Of a DNA stretch of 64,000 nucleotides, positions 57,931-64,000 are shown piece by piece (the first letter of the stretch is position 1; each line of letters begins with the position of its first letter). Source of the stretch: Caulobacter sp. UNC358MFTsu5.1 (GTDB lineage: Bacteria > Pseudomonadota > Alphaproteobacteria > Caulobacterales > Caulobacteraceae); the NCBI RefSeq assembly GCF_000712075.1, contig NZ_JONW01000006.1, positions 744,001-808,000 of the forward strand. Direction: 5' to 3'. The position numbers were made by a program, and so were the translations under genes. The notes under the pieces are model-generated. The model saw nothing but the letters and a program-made list of their open reading frames with translations. It did not search any database and had not been told where the DNA came from.

Positions 57931-58818
57931 TTAGGCCTCGACCATGTTCTTGGCGATGGCGGCTTCGCGCATCGACTTCTGCAGCTTCTCGAACGCGCGG
58001 ACCTCGATCTGGCGGACCCGTTCGCGGCTGACGCCGTATTGCGAGGCCAGGTCTTCCAGGGTGGTCGGGTCGTCCTTCAGGCGGCGCTCGGTGAGGATGT
58101 GCCGCTCGCGGTCGGTTAACTCGACCATCGCCTCTTCCAGAAGCGACATTCGCAGCGATTTCTCCTCGTTCTCGGCGACGACGGTCTCTTGCGACACCTG
58201 GTCGTCGTCGGCCAGCCAGTCCTGCCACTCGCTTTCGCCGTCGGCGCGCAGCGGCGCGTTCAGCGAGGCGTCGGGGCCCGACAGGCGGCGGTTCATCGAG
58301 ATGACTTCGCTGTCCAGCACGCCCAGCTTGGTGGCGATGGCGCTGACCTGCTCGGGGCGCAGATCGCCGTCCTCGAAGGCGCTGATCTGGCTCTTGGCCT
58401 TGCGCAGGTTGAAGAACAGCTTCTTCTGCGCGGCGGTCGTTCCCATCTTCACCAGCGACCACGAGCGCAGGATGTACTCCTGGATCGAGGCGCGGATCCA
58501 CCACATGGCGTAGGTGGCCAGGCGGAAGCCCTTGTCGGGCTCGAACTTCTTGACGGCCTGCATCAGGCCCACGTTGCCCTCGGAGATCACCTCGCCGATC
58601 GGCAGGCCGTAGCCGCGATAGCCCATGGCGATCTTGGCGACGAGACGCAGGTGGCTGGTGACCATCTTGTGGGCGGCTTCGCTGTCCTGATGCTCTTTCC
58701 AGCGTTGGGCGAGCATGAACTCCTCGTCCTTGGCCAGCATCGGGAACTTGCGGATTTCGGTGAGGTAACGCGACAGGCCGCCGTCCGGCGACATCACCGA
58801 TAGAGAATTCACGGCCAT
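57931..58818 (-). CDS. rpoH: Heat-shock sigma factor RpoH (sigma-32)
   Basis: 295 residues. Region 2 reads SHLRLVAKIAMGYRGYGLPI, GEVISEGNVGLMQAVKKFEP and GFRLATYAMWWIRASIQEYI; the RpoH box QKKLFFNLRKAK follows; region 4 is LTDRERHILTERRLKDDPTT then LEDLASQYGVSRERVRQIE. It directs RNA polymerase to heat-shock promoters. An alphaproteobacterial RpoH-type promoter lies upstream, suggesting autoregulation. A strong terminator follows. Confidence 0.97.
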   Translation of the reverse strand: MAVNSLSVMSPDGGLSRYLTEIRKFPMLAKDEEFMLAQRWKEHQDSEAAHKMVTSHLRLVAKIAMGYRGYGLPIGEVISEGNVGLMQAVKKFEPDKGFRLATYAMWWIRASIQEYILRSWSLVKMGTTAAQKKLFFNLRKAKSQISAFEDGDLRPEQVSAIATKLGVLDSEVISMNRRLSGPDASLNAPLRADGESEWQDWLADDDQVSQETVVAENEEKSLRMSLLEEAMVELTDRERHILTERRLKDDPTTLEDLASQYGVSRERVRQIEVRAFEKLQKSMREAAIAKNMVEA

Positions 58819-58886
58819 GGAAAACTATCCCCTTGGTGCGGATCCGCCCGTCGTTTCGCGCGCCATCACCCCCACCAGAATGGGTC

Positions 58887-58915
58887 AGATAGGGAGGCGT
58901 TGCGGCGAAGTTAAG
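58887..58915 (-). promoter_or_regulatory. Candidate RpoH-dependent promoter of rpoH
   Basis: On the minus strand CTTA (58915-58912) and CCTATCT (58893-58887) are separated by 18 bp. The alphaproteobacterial RpoH consensus is CTTG-N17/18-CYTATNT, so one base differs. It lies ~70 bp before the start codon. rpoH in Caulobacter is known to have a heat-shock promoter. Confidence 0.65.
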
Positions 58916-58969
58916 GGCGGTAACAGATTTGTAATGTCCGACACCCGGACTCGGGTATTGGCGCTACGG

Positions 58970-58997
58970 AAGTGAGAATGAACGTTCATTCTCACTT
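58970..58997. promoter_or_regulatory. Perfect 28-bp palindrome upstream of rpoH
   Basis: A perfect palindrome centred on AATGAACGTTCATT spans 58970-58997, with a further GCGCT (58961-58965)/AGCGC (59003-59007) pair outside. The core resembles TetR-family operators. There is no T-run on the minus strand after it, so it is not a standard terminator for the phytochrome gene that ends at 59057. Confidence 0.75.
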
Positions 58998-59056
58998 TTA
59001 CAAGCGCAAAATGCCGCGCGACGCGACGTCACCCTAAAAGCCCGCGGAGAAAGTCC

Positions 59057-61180
59057 TCAAAAACGACCCACTGACAGCTCGGCCCGCACGCCCGGGGCGT
59101 TGTCGTGGTAGGTCAGCACCCCGCCCATCTGGCGCACCAGGGCGTCCATCATCTTGCTGCCGAAGCCCACGCGCGGGCCCTGCTTGCCGCCGCCCTGGTC
59201 GGCCACGGTCAGCAGCAGGCGGTCGCCGTCCTCGACCAGGCCGATGTCCATCCGGCCCGGCTGGCCGCGATAGGCGTACTTCACCGCGTTGATGAACAGC
59301 TCGGTGACCACCAGGCCGATGATCACCGCCTTGTCGGTGGGCACGGTCACCGGCGCGGCGTCTACCCGCAGCTGGCGGGACCAGGCCTCGTCCAGCGTGC
59401 CGACCATCTCCTCGGCCAGTTCGGTCAGGTAGCGGTCCAGGGCCACGGTCTCCAGCTGGTCGCCGCGATAGAGCCGCCGGTGGACCAGGCCCACGGCGGT
59501 CAGGCGGCGGCTGGCCTCCTCCAGCGGGCCGCGCGCCACCGGATCGTCGATGCTCTTCATCTGGATGGTCAGGAAGCTGGCGGCCAGGGCCAGGCTGTTC
59601 TGCACCCGGTGGTTCACCTCGCGCAGCAGGAAGTCCTTCTGGCGCAGCAGCTCGTCCTTGTCCTGCAGCGTGGCGCGCAGATGGGCGTTCAGCTCGGCGC
59701 TGCGACGGGCGCGGCGCAGGTCGATCAGGTCGTCGCGCAGGCGCAGGGCCGCGCCGGTCTGGCCGGCGGTCCACGGACGCGAGCGGCCGCGCACGGTCTG
59801 GGTCCAGGCGTCGAACGAGGCGCGCGGGGTCAGGACCCCGTCCGGCGTCGTCGCCTTCACCGGCTCGCCCGCCCAGCGCACGGTCTCGACGTGTTCGGCC
59901 CGGGTCCACAGGATCGCCAGCAGCGGCGAGCGCTCGACCACCACGCCCATCAGGCCCGAGGCCAGGGCGCGGAACGCGACGGCGTCGGGGATGTCGGTCG
60001 ACGCCTGGTCGGTGGCGGCGGCCCCGTCGCCCGCCGTCTCCAGCAGCCAGTCGCGCAGCATCGCCAGGGCCAGGTGCGGTGGCAGCTTGCCCGCCACCTC
60101 AATGCGGTCGCCGCGGAACACGGCCACGCCGTCGGCGTCGGCCAAGCGCTGCAGGTCGCGCAGATGCTCCTCCAGCGCCATGTCGCCGTTGTCGGCGCGC
60201 GCCAGGGCGTCGATCACGTCGTCGCCCAGCGACCGCAGCCGCAGGCGCTCGCGATAGGTCTCGGCCTCCTCCTTGGCCTTGATCTGGCGGGCCAGGCCGC
60301 CGGCCAGGGCGCGGCAGGCGGCGCGGATGTCGTAGGGCAGCAGGCGCGGCGTCTCGTGGTGGCAGGCCACCAGCCCCCACAGCCGCCCGTCCTTGACGAT
60401 CGACACCGAGGCCGAAGCCGTGACGCCCATGTTGCGCAGGTACTGCAGGTGCACCGGCGAGACGCTGCGCAGGGCGCAGTCGCTCATGTCGAGATCGGTC
60501 TGGAGTGGCGGCAGCAGGGGCGCGGGAACGTAGGTCGCGTCGGGGATGGCCCGCACCAGATTGCGCACGTACAGGGCCCGCGCCTGCTTGGGGATGTCGC
60601 TGGCCGGGAAGCGGTGGTTGAGGAACGCCTGGACGTGGGCCGCGCGGCTTTCGGCCACCACCTCGCCGGCGTCGTCCTCGCCGAAGCGGTAGATCATCAC
60701 CCGATCGTAGCCGGTCAGGCGCCGGAACTCGGTCGCGGCGCGGTCGTACAGGGTCTTCAGGCCGGGGCAGCGCTCGAAGGCGGCGGCCGCCGCCTCCAGT
60801 TGGGCCAGGATCTGGGCGCCGGTCAGGGCCTGGTCCAGGCCCGGCTCGATCTCGACCAGCACCTTGTCGGCCTGGAAAGTGGCGCTGACGTCGAAGGCCC
60901 GCCCGGCGACCCGCAGGGCGCCGACGAAGCCGCCGCTTCCCGAGGCGGTCACGGCGGCGATGCGCTGAGCGAGGGTGTCGCCCAGCACGGCGCCGGCGGC
61001 GACGCCGATCCAGGTCTCCGCCCCCAGCAACCCGGCCACGTCGCCGGCCGCGTGGCGGATCTCCAGGCTGTCGCGGTCCAGCACCAGCAGGACGCCGTGC
61101 GGCTGGACGGCGCCGGGGATGTGGATCGGCTCGCGATCGCAGGAGGCGATCTGCTCGGGGGTGGGGCCGGAAGCACTCAT
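59057..61180 (-). CDS. bphP: Bacteriophytochrome histidine kinase
   Basis: 707 residues from ATG 61180. PAS (about 15-120) has chromophore Cys14 in ASCDREPIHIPGAVQPHG. GAF (about 140-310) has FPASDIP (191-197) and conserved His244 in SPVHLQYLRNMGV. PHY has the tongue motif PRASF (452-456). The kinase is HisKA_2/HWE-like: phospho-His524 in LLREVNHRVQNSLALAAS, N-box TELFINAVKYA (Asn631) and DQGGGKQG. It senses red/far-red light through biliverdin in the cytoplasm. It is coupled to a heme oxygenase gene by ATGA overlap. No response regulator lies next to it. Confidence 0.95.
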   Translation of the reverse strand: MSASGPTPEQIASCDREPIHIPGAVQPHGVLLVLDRDSLEIRHAAGDVAGLLGAETWIGVAAGAVLGDTLAQRIAAVTASGSGGFVGALRVAGRAFDVSATFQADKVLVEIEPGLDQALTGAQILAQLEAAAAAFERCPGLKTLYDRAATEFRRLTGYDRVMIYRFGEDDAGEVVAESRAAHVQAFLNHRFPASDIPKQARALYVRNLVRAIPDATYVPAPLLPPLQTDLDMSDCALRSVSPVHLQYLRNMGVTASASVSIVKDGRLWGLVACHHETPRLLPYDIRAACRALAGGLARQIKAKEEAETYRERLRLRSLGDDVIDALARADNGDMALEEHLRDLQRLADADGVAVFRGDRIEVAGKLPPHLALAMLRDWLLETAGDGAAATDQASTDIPDAVAFRALASGLMGVVVERSPLLAILWTRAEHVETVRWAGEPVKATTPDGVLTPRASFDAWTQTVRGRSRPWTAGQTGAALRLRDDLIDLRRARRSAELNAHLRATLQDKDELLRQKDFLLREVNHRVQNSLALAASFLTIQMKSIDDPVARGPLEEASRRLTAVGLVHRRLYRGDQLETVALDRYLTELAEEMVGTLDEAWSRQLRVDAAPVTVPTDKAVIIGLVVTELFINAVKYAYRGQPGRMDIGLVEDGDRLLLTVADQGGGKQGPRVGFGSKMMDALVRQMGGVLTYHDNAPGVRAELSVGRF

Positions 61181-61725
61181 GCCGGAACTCCGCACATCCA
61201 GGCTTCCATCTGGACGAAGGCCGAGCGCGCGCCGCGGGCGGCCGCGGCCTTGTCGCCGGCGCGCTCGAGCACGGCGCAGAACGCCTTCCACCGCGCCCCG
61301 GTCGCCTCGCCGTAGCCCTGGAAGAAGCTCAGCCCCTCAGGCGACAGTCCCCGCACGCGCAGCTGCTTGTCGATGACCCGCCCGCCCAGGGTCGAGCCTT
61401 CCAGCACGTAGAGGAAGCCCAGGGCCTCGGCGCGGTCGGTCGGCAGGGCCAGCGGGGCGTCGGTCGAGGCGACGGCCCGCAAGGTCGCCGCGTCGCGCTC
61501 CAGGGCAGGCACCTTGCGGCGGGCGTCGAACTCCAGGTCCGGCTCGTCGCCCAGCAGCCGCGCCAGGGCGGCCTCGGCGGGGCGGTAGAAGGCCAGGAAC
61601 CGGCCCACCATGTCGCGGCGACGCAGGGGATCGGCGACGCGGGTGAACACGTCCAGCCGGGCCTCCAGGCCGTCGTGCAGGTCGCGGGTCGTGGCGCGCA
61701 GGTGGTCGAGGATCGGCGTTGTCAT
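61177..61725 (-). CDS. bphO: Biliverdin-producing heme oxygenase
   Basis: 182 residues. LRATTRDLHDGLEARLDVF holds the proximal heme ligand His17, and YVLEGSTLGGRVIDKQL contains the distal-helix Gly-rich region typical of bacterial BphO. It opens heme to biliverdin, the chromophore of the adjacent phytochrome, whose start overlaps its stop (ATGA). It is divergent from the small membrane protein at 61883. Confidence 0.93.
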   Translation of the reverse strand: MTTPILDHLRATTRDLHDGLEARLDVFTRVADPLRRRDMVGRFLAFYRPAEAALARLLGDEPDLEFDARRKVPALERDAATLRAVASTDAPLALPTDRAEALGFLYVLEGSTLGGRVIDKQLRVRGLSPEGLSFFQGYGEATGARWKAFCAVLERAGDKAAAARGARSAFVQMEAWMCGVPA

Positions 61726-61882
61726 CAGGCGAAAAGCGTTCCCGTGGCCAAGGCCGAAGACCGCACCTTAGTCATCAATCAGGCTGCGCATCGTCGGATA
61801 GTCGACGCAAGCCATTCGGCGGACTTGCCGGGATGGGGCCGGCGCCCATCTAATGGTCGCGCTTGACGCCAAGGAGGCTTCC

Positions 61883-62242
61883 GTGACGCGCTTCATCATC
61901 CGTGCCCTGATCGCCGCCCTCGGCCTGTGGCTGGCGTCCGAGATCGTGCCGGGCATCGCCGTGCCGGGCGGCTGGACCAGCCTGGCGGTCGCCGCGGTGC
62001 TGTTGGGCGTGGTCAACGCCATCGTCCGGCCGGTGGTCTTCGTGCTGACCCTGCCGATCACCGTCGTGACGCTGGGCCTGTTCCTGCTGGTGGTGAACGC
62101 CGCGATGCTGGGCCTGGTCGGCTGGATGCTGAAGGGCTTCGTGGTCGACGGCCTGTGGGCCGGGATCTTCGGCTCGCTGGTGGTCGGCGTCGTCAGCTGG
62201 CTGGGTCACATGCTGATCGGCGACGGGCGCGCACGCGAGTAG
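61883..62242 (+). CDS. Phage holin family 4 / YvlD-type membrane protein
   Basis: 119 residues from GTG 61883, which has AAGGAGG 5 nt upstream; an upstream in-frame ATG (61853) lacks one. Four membrane helices with GVVNAIVRPVVFVLTLPITV then VTLGLFLLVVNAAMLGLVGW match the YvlD/PhageHol4 superfamily (COG1950). No lysis genes are nearby, so a phage role is unlikely; members are ordinary inner-membrane proteins of unknown role. Its stop lies directly against the stop of the next, convergent gene. Confidence 0.88.
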   Translation: MTRFIIRALIAALGLWLASEIVPGIAVPGGWTSLAVAAVLLGVVNAIVRPVVFVLTLPITVVTLGLFLLVVNAAMLGLVGWMLKGFVVDGLWAGIFGSLVVGVVSWLGHMLIGDGRARE

Positions 62243-62980
62243 TCACCCCACCGCGTTGGCCGCCAGGTCGCGCCAGCCGCGGGCTTCCTTGCGGAAGTGC
62301 GAGTGGGTCTTGGCCAGGCGCTTGTCGATCTCGGCCAGGGCCTCGCGGGCCTCTTCCTTGCGTCCGGTCTGGGCCAGGAACACCGCGTAGCGCGCCATGC
62401 CCTCGAAGCCCGGCAGGTGGGCCGCCGCCCAGCGCAGAGCGGTGTCGGCCTCGGTCTGACGGCCCAGGGCGTGGTAGGCGCGGCCCATGGCCAGGGCGAC
62501 GTTCGGCGTGCGGGCGGCGGGCGACTGGGCGCTCAGTCCCTCCAGCAGCGGCAGGGCCTCGGCCGCGCGGTCCAGTTCGATCAGGGCGACGGCGCGACCC
62601 AGCAGCAGCTGCGGGTCGTCGGCGTACATGCCCTGGAGCGCCTCGGCGTACATCCGCTCGGCCTCGGCGTGCTTGCCCAGCCCCGAGGCGGCCGCGGCCA
62701 GGCGGGCGCGATTGGCCACGGTGGGGGCGTCGTCGACGGCCTGGGTGGCGGCCCGGTATTCGCGCTGGGGATCGAGGATGTCGCGCGCGGCCTGGCCGAC
62801 CCGGCGCGCCTTGGCCCCGCCCAGGAACTCGGGCGCGATGATCGCCAGCAGATAGACCAGCCCGCCCAGCGGCTGGAACGCCAGGATGATCCACAGCCAG
62901 TACATCTGCTGATGGGTGCGCACCACGTGGACGCACAGGGCGATCGAGAAGATCAGCGACAGGCCGATGGCGGGAAACAT
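62243..62980 (-). CDS. Membrane-anchored TPR protein
   Basis: 245 residues. Two N-terminal membrane helices (about 4-20 and 27-50: YWLWIILAFQPLGGLVYLLA) are followed by helical repeats (about 70-230) with TPR pattern (GLGKHAEAERMYAEALQGMY, YHALGRQTEADTALRWAAAH, FLAQTGRKEEAREALAEIDK). The N-terminal pair resembles the PLDc_N module. It probably serves as an inner-membrane scaffold; partners unknown. It is on the same strand as pth, 77 bp downstream of it. Confidence 0.82.
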   Translation of the reverse strand: MFPAIGLSLIFSIALCVHVVRTHQQMYWLWIILAFQPLGGLVYLLAIIAPEFLGGAKARRVGQAARDILDPQREYRAATQAVDDAPTVANRARLAAAASGLGKHAEAERMYAEALQGMYADDPQLLLGRAVALIELDRAAEALPLLEGLSAQSPAARTPNVALAMGRAYHALGRQTEADTALRWAAAHLPGFEGMARYAVFLAQTGRKEEAREALAEIDKRLAKTHSHFRKEARGWRDLAANAVG

Positions 62981-63057
62981 CTTGCGGCTCCAAGCCCTGC
63001 CTTGGGTCTTTGTCCCCTGGGCGAGCGAACGTCAATCTTTGGCCTGGCCGGCCCCTT

Positions 63058-63678
63058 CTAGTCGGCCTGGCGCGCGGCTTTTTTGGGATCGGCCTTGGGC
63101 GCGGGGGCCAGACGCAGCACCTCGGCCTGATAGCGCTCGTCGTCGCCGGCGGCCGCGAAGGGCAGAGCGTCGGCCAGGGCGTCCAGCATCGGGTCCAGCC
63201 ACTGGTGGTCGACCTTGTGGAAGTCGCCCAGGACGTAGTGCATCACCGCGTCCTTGTGGCCGGGATGGCCCACGCCGATCCGGCCGCGACGGAAGCCGTC
63301 GCCGATCTGGCTGGTGGTCGAGCGGATGCCGTTATTGCCCGCCGCCCCGCCGCCGGCCTTCATCCGGAAGCGGCCGGGGGCCATGTCGATCTCGTCGTGG
63401 AAGACGATCACGTCGGCCGGCTTGAGCTTGAAGAACTTCATGGCCTCGCCCACGGCGCGGCCGCTTTCGTTGTAGTAGGTCTTGGGCTTGAGCAGCAGCA
63501 GCTTGACCGGGCCGTTCGGGGTGTCGACCTGGCCCTCGCAGGCCAGCCCCTGGAAGCGCGCGCGCCACGGCGCCGTGCCCCATTTGCGGGCCAGGGCGTC
63601 GACCGCCATGAAGCCGACGTTGTGGCGGTTCTTCTCGTATTTCGGCTCGGGATTGCCGAGGCCGGCGAGGATCAGCAT
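63058..63678 (-). CDS. pth: Peptidyl-tRNA hydrolase
   Basis: 206 residues. LILAGLGNPEPKYEKNRHNVGFM gives the catalytic His region, KPKTYYNESGRAVGE and VFHDEIDMAPGRFR supply catalytic Asn/Asp, and GGAAGNNGIRSTTSQIG and RIGVGHP follow. It frees tRNA from stalled peptides. A ~15-residue charged tail ends the protein. It lies downstream of rplY on the same strand, the usual rplY-pth order, but a strong terminator separates them. Confidence 0.97.
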   Translation of the reverse strand: MLILAGLGNPEPKYEKNRHNVGFMAVDALARKWGTAPWRARFQGLACEGQVDTPNGPVKLLLLKPKTYYNESGRAVGEAMKFFKLKPADVIVFHDEIDMAPGRFRMKAGGGAAGNNGIRSTTSQIGDGFRRGRIGVGHPGHKDAVMHYVLGDFHKVDHQWLDPMLDALADALPFAAAGDDERYQAEVLRLAPAPKADPKKAARQAD

Positions 63679-63709
63679 CGCGTAAGACCCAAGGATGGAC
63701 GCCTGAACG

Positions 63710-63739
63710 AAAAACGGGCGGGCCGTGAAGCCCGCCCGT
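63710..63739 (-). terminator. Intrinsic terminator of rplY
   Basis: ACGGGCGGGC (63714-63723) pairs with GCCCGCCCGT (63730-63739), and on the minus strand the stem is followed by TTTTT (63714-63710). It lies between rplY and pth. Confidence 0.92.
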
Positions 63740-63775
63740 CTCGAATACCGGATCGGAAAGCCCGATCGAAGGGGC

Positions 63776-64000
63776 TTAGCCCTCGGCGGTGGTGGTGTCG
63801 CCTTCGCTCGATTGCGAAGCGGCCGAGGCCTTCAGGTTGGCGATCACGAAGTCGCGGTCCATGGCCGGGCGCACGCCTTCCGGCAGCTTCACTTCCGAGA
63901 TGCGGATCACGTCGCCGATGTCGTGCGAGGCCAGGTCGATGACCAGCTCTTCGGGGATCTTGTCGGCCGGGCAGGCCAGCTCGACGGTGTGACGGATGAC
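63776..64000 (-). CDS. rplY: 50S ribosomal protein bL25, long (Ctc) form, C-terminal part
   Basis: The gene continues past the right edge. About 74 C-terminal residues are visible: VIRHTVELACPADKIPEELV, IDLASHDIGDVIRISEVKLP, EGVRPAMDRDFVIANLKAS and an acidic tail EGDTTTAEG. This is the C-terminal domain of the long general-stress (Ctc/TL5) form of bL25, which binds 5S rRNA. Its terminator and pth follow. Confidence 0.93.
   Translation of the reverse strand, partial: VIRHTVELACPADKIPEELVIDLASHDIGDVIRISEVKLPEGVRPAMDRDFVIANLKASAASQSSEGDTTTAEG

Noticed and set aside
53861..58504. Very long open frame (1547 codons) on the minus strand.
   Set aside because: It runs in a shifted frame over the TonB receptor, antisense to the phytase and over hydrolase and rpoH genes. 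Its composition is Arg/Pro/Gly-rich, typical of a GC-rich shadow frame.
61883..62242. Holin-family protein as sign of a prophage.
   Set aside because: No lysis, capsid, integrase or other phage genes are near. YvlD-type proteins with this fold are normal chromosomal membrane proteins.

Overview
This window is high-GC alphaproteobacterial chromosome. Gene content and style point to Caulobacter or a close relative: fixLJ-fixK beside cydDC/cydAB, the rpmH-rnpA-yidC-engB order, a single-chain RpoH, a TonB receptor paired with a beta-propeller phytase, a bacteriophytochrome, and several families of ~120-130 bp palindromic intergenic repeats. I see no rRNA, tRNA, CRISPR array, transposase or prophage. 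Genes are dense, and many cotranscribed pairs overlap by ATGA.

Region by region. (1) 1-9985: a type I secretion locus with the end of a HlyD adaptor, a 2194-residue RTX protein, a HlyC-type lysine acyltransferase, an unknown exported protein and a TolC-type outer-membrane channel; the ABC transporter is presumably just off the left edge. (2) 10079-12454: a DUF1244 protein, an outer-membrane beta-barrel candidate and an exported SMP-30/gluconolactonase. (3) 12536-17660: a MarR-controlled aromatic-acid-type efflux operon (MarR, FUSC pump, AaeX-like DUF1656, AaeA-like HlyD, NodT lipoprotein) with a strong palindromic operator. (4) 17822-21099: two coupled family III CoA-transferases and an aldose epimerase. 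(5) 21280-30456: an oxygen-response block. fixK, fixJ, fixL, cydC and cydD lie in one direction; cydA, cydB and cydX diverge. A perfect FNR/FixK box sits between cydD and cydA and a FixJ-box-like site lies upstream of fixK, so sensor, regulators, bd oxidase and its assembly exporter look like one circuit. (6) 30737-35641: cheW, two small DUF proteins, then the rpmH-rnpA-yidC-engB translation/membrane-insertion operon. (7) 35670-44682: a quinone-oxidoreductase, esterase, TetR and flavin-monooxygenase cluster, small exported proteins, a LysR with a divergent dehydrogenase/epimerase, and DUF72. (8) 44863-51333: serine/threonine deaminases, an M28 peptidase, a PagL-like lipid A deacylase and purA. 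(9) 51528-57870: an unknown 381-residue protein, a degenerate receiver protein, the TonB receptor with divergent phytase, and an alpha/beta hydrolase. (10) 57931-64000: rpoH, bacteriophytochrome with heme oxygenase, two membrane proteins, pth and the end of rplY.

The most unusual signals are: a 128-bp perfect-ended palindromic repeat translated in frame inside cydC between Walker A and the Q-loop; an Asp-to-Glu change at the catalytic acid position of the HlyC-type acyltransferase; a terminator-like hairpin whose 3' arm carries the rnpA ribosome binding site; two stacked hairpins directly before the Shine-Dalgarno of the unknown 381-residue gene; a Pho-box-like repeat inside the phytase signal-peptide codons; and an isolated perfect 28-bp palindrome upstream of rpoH. 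All calls come from reading the sequence; no database search was run.
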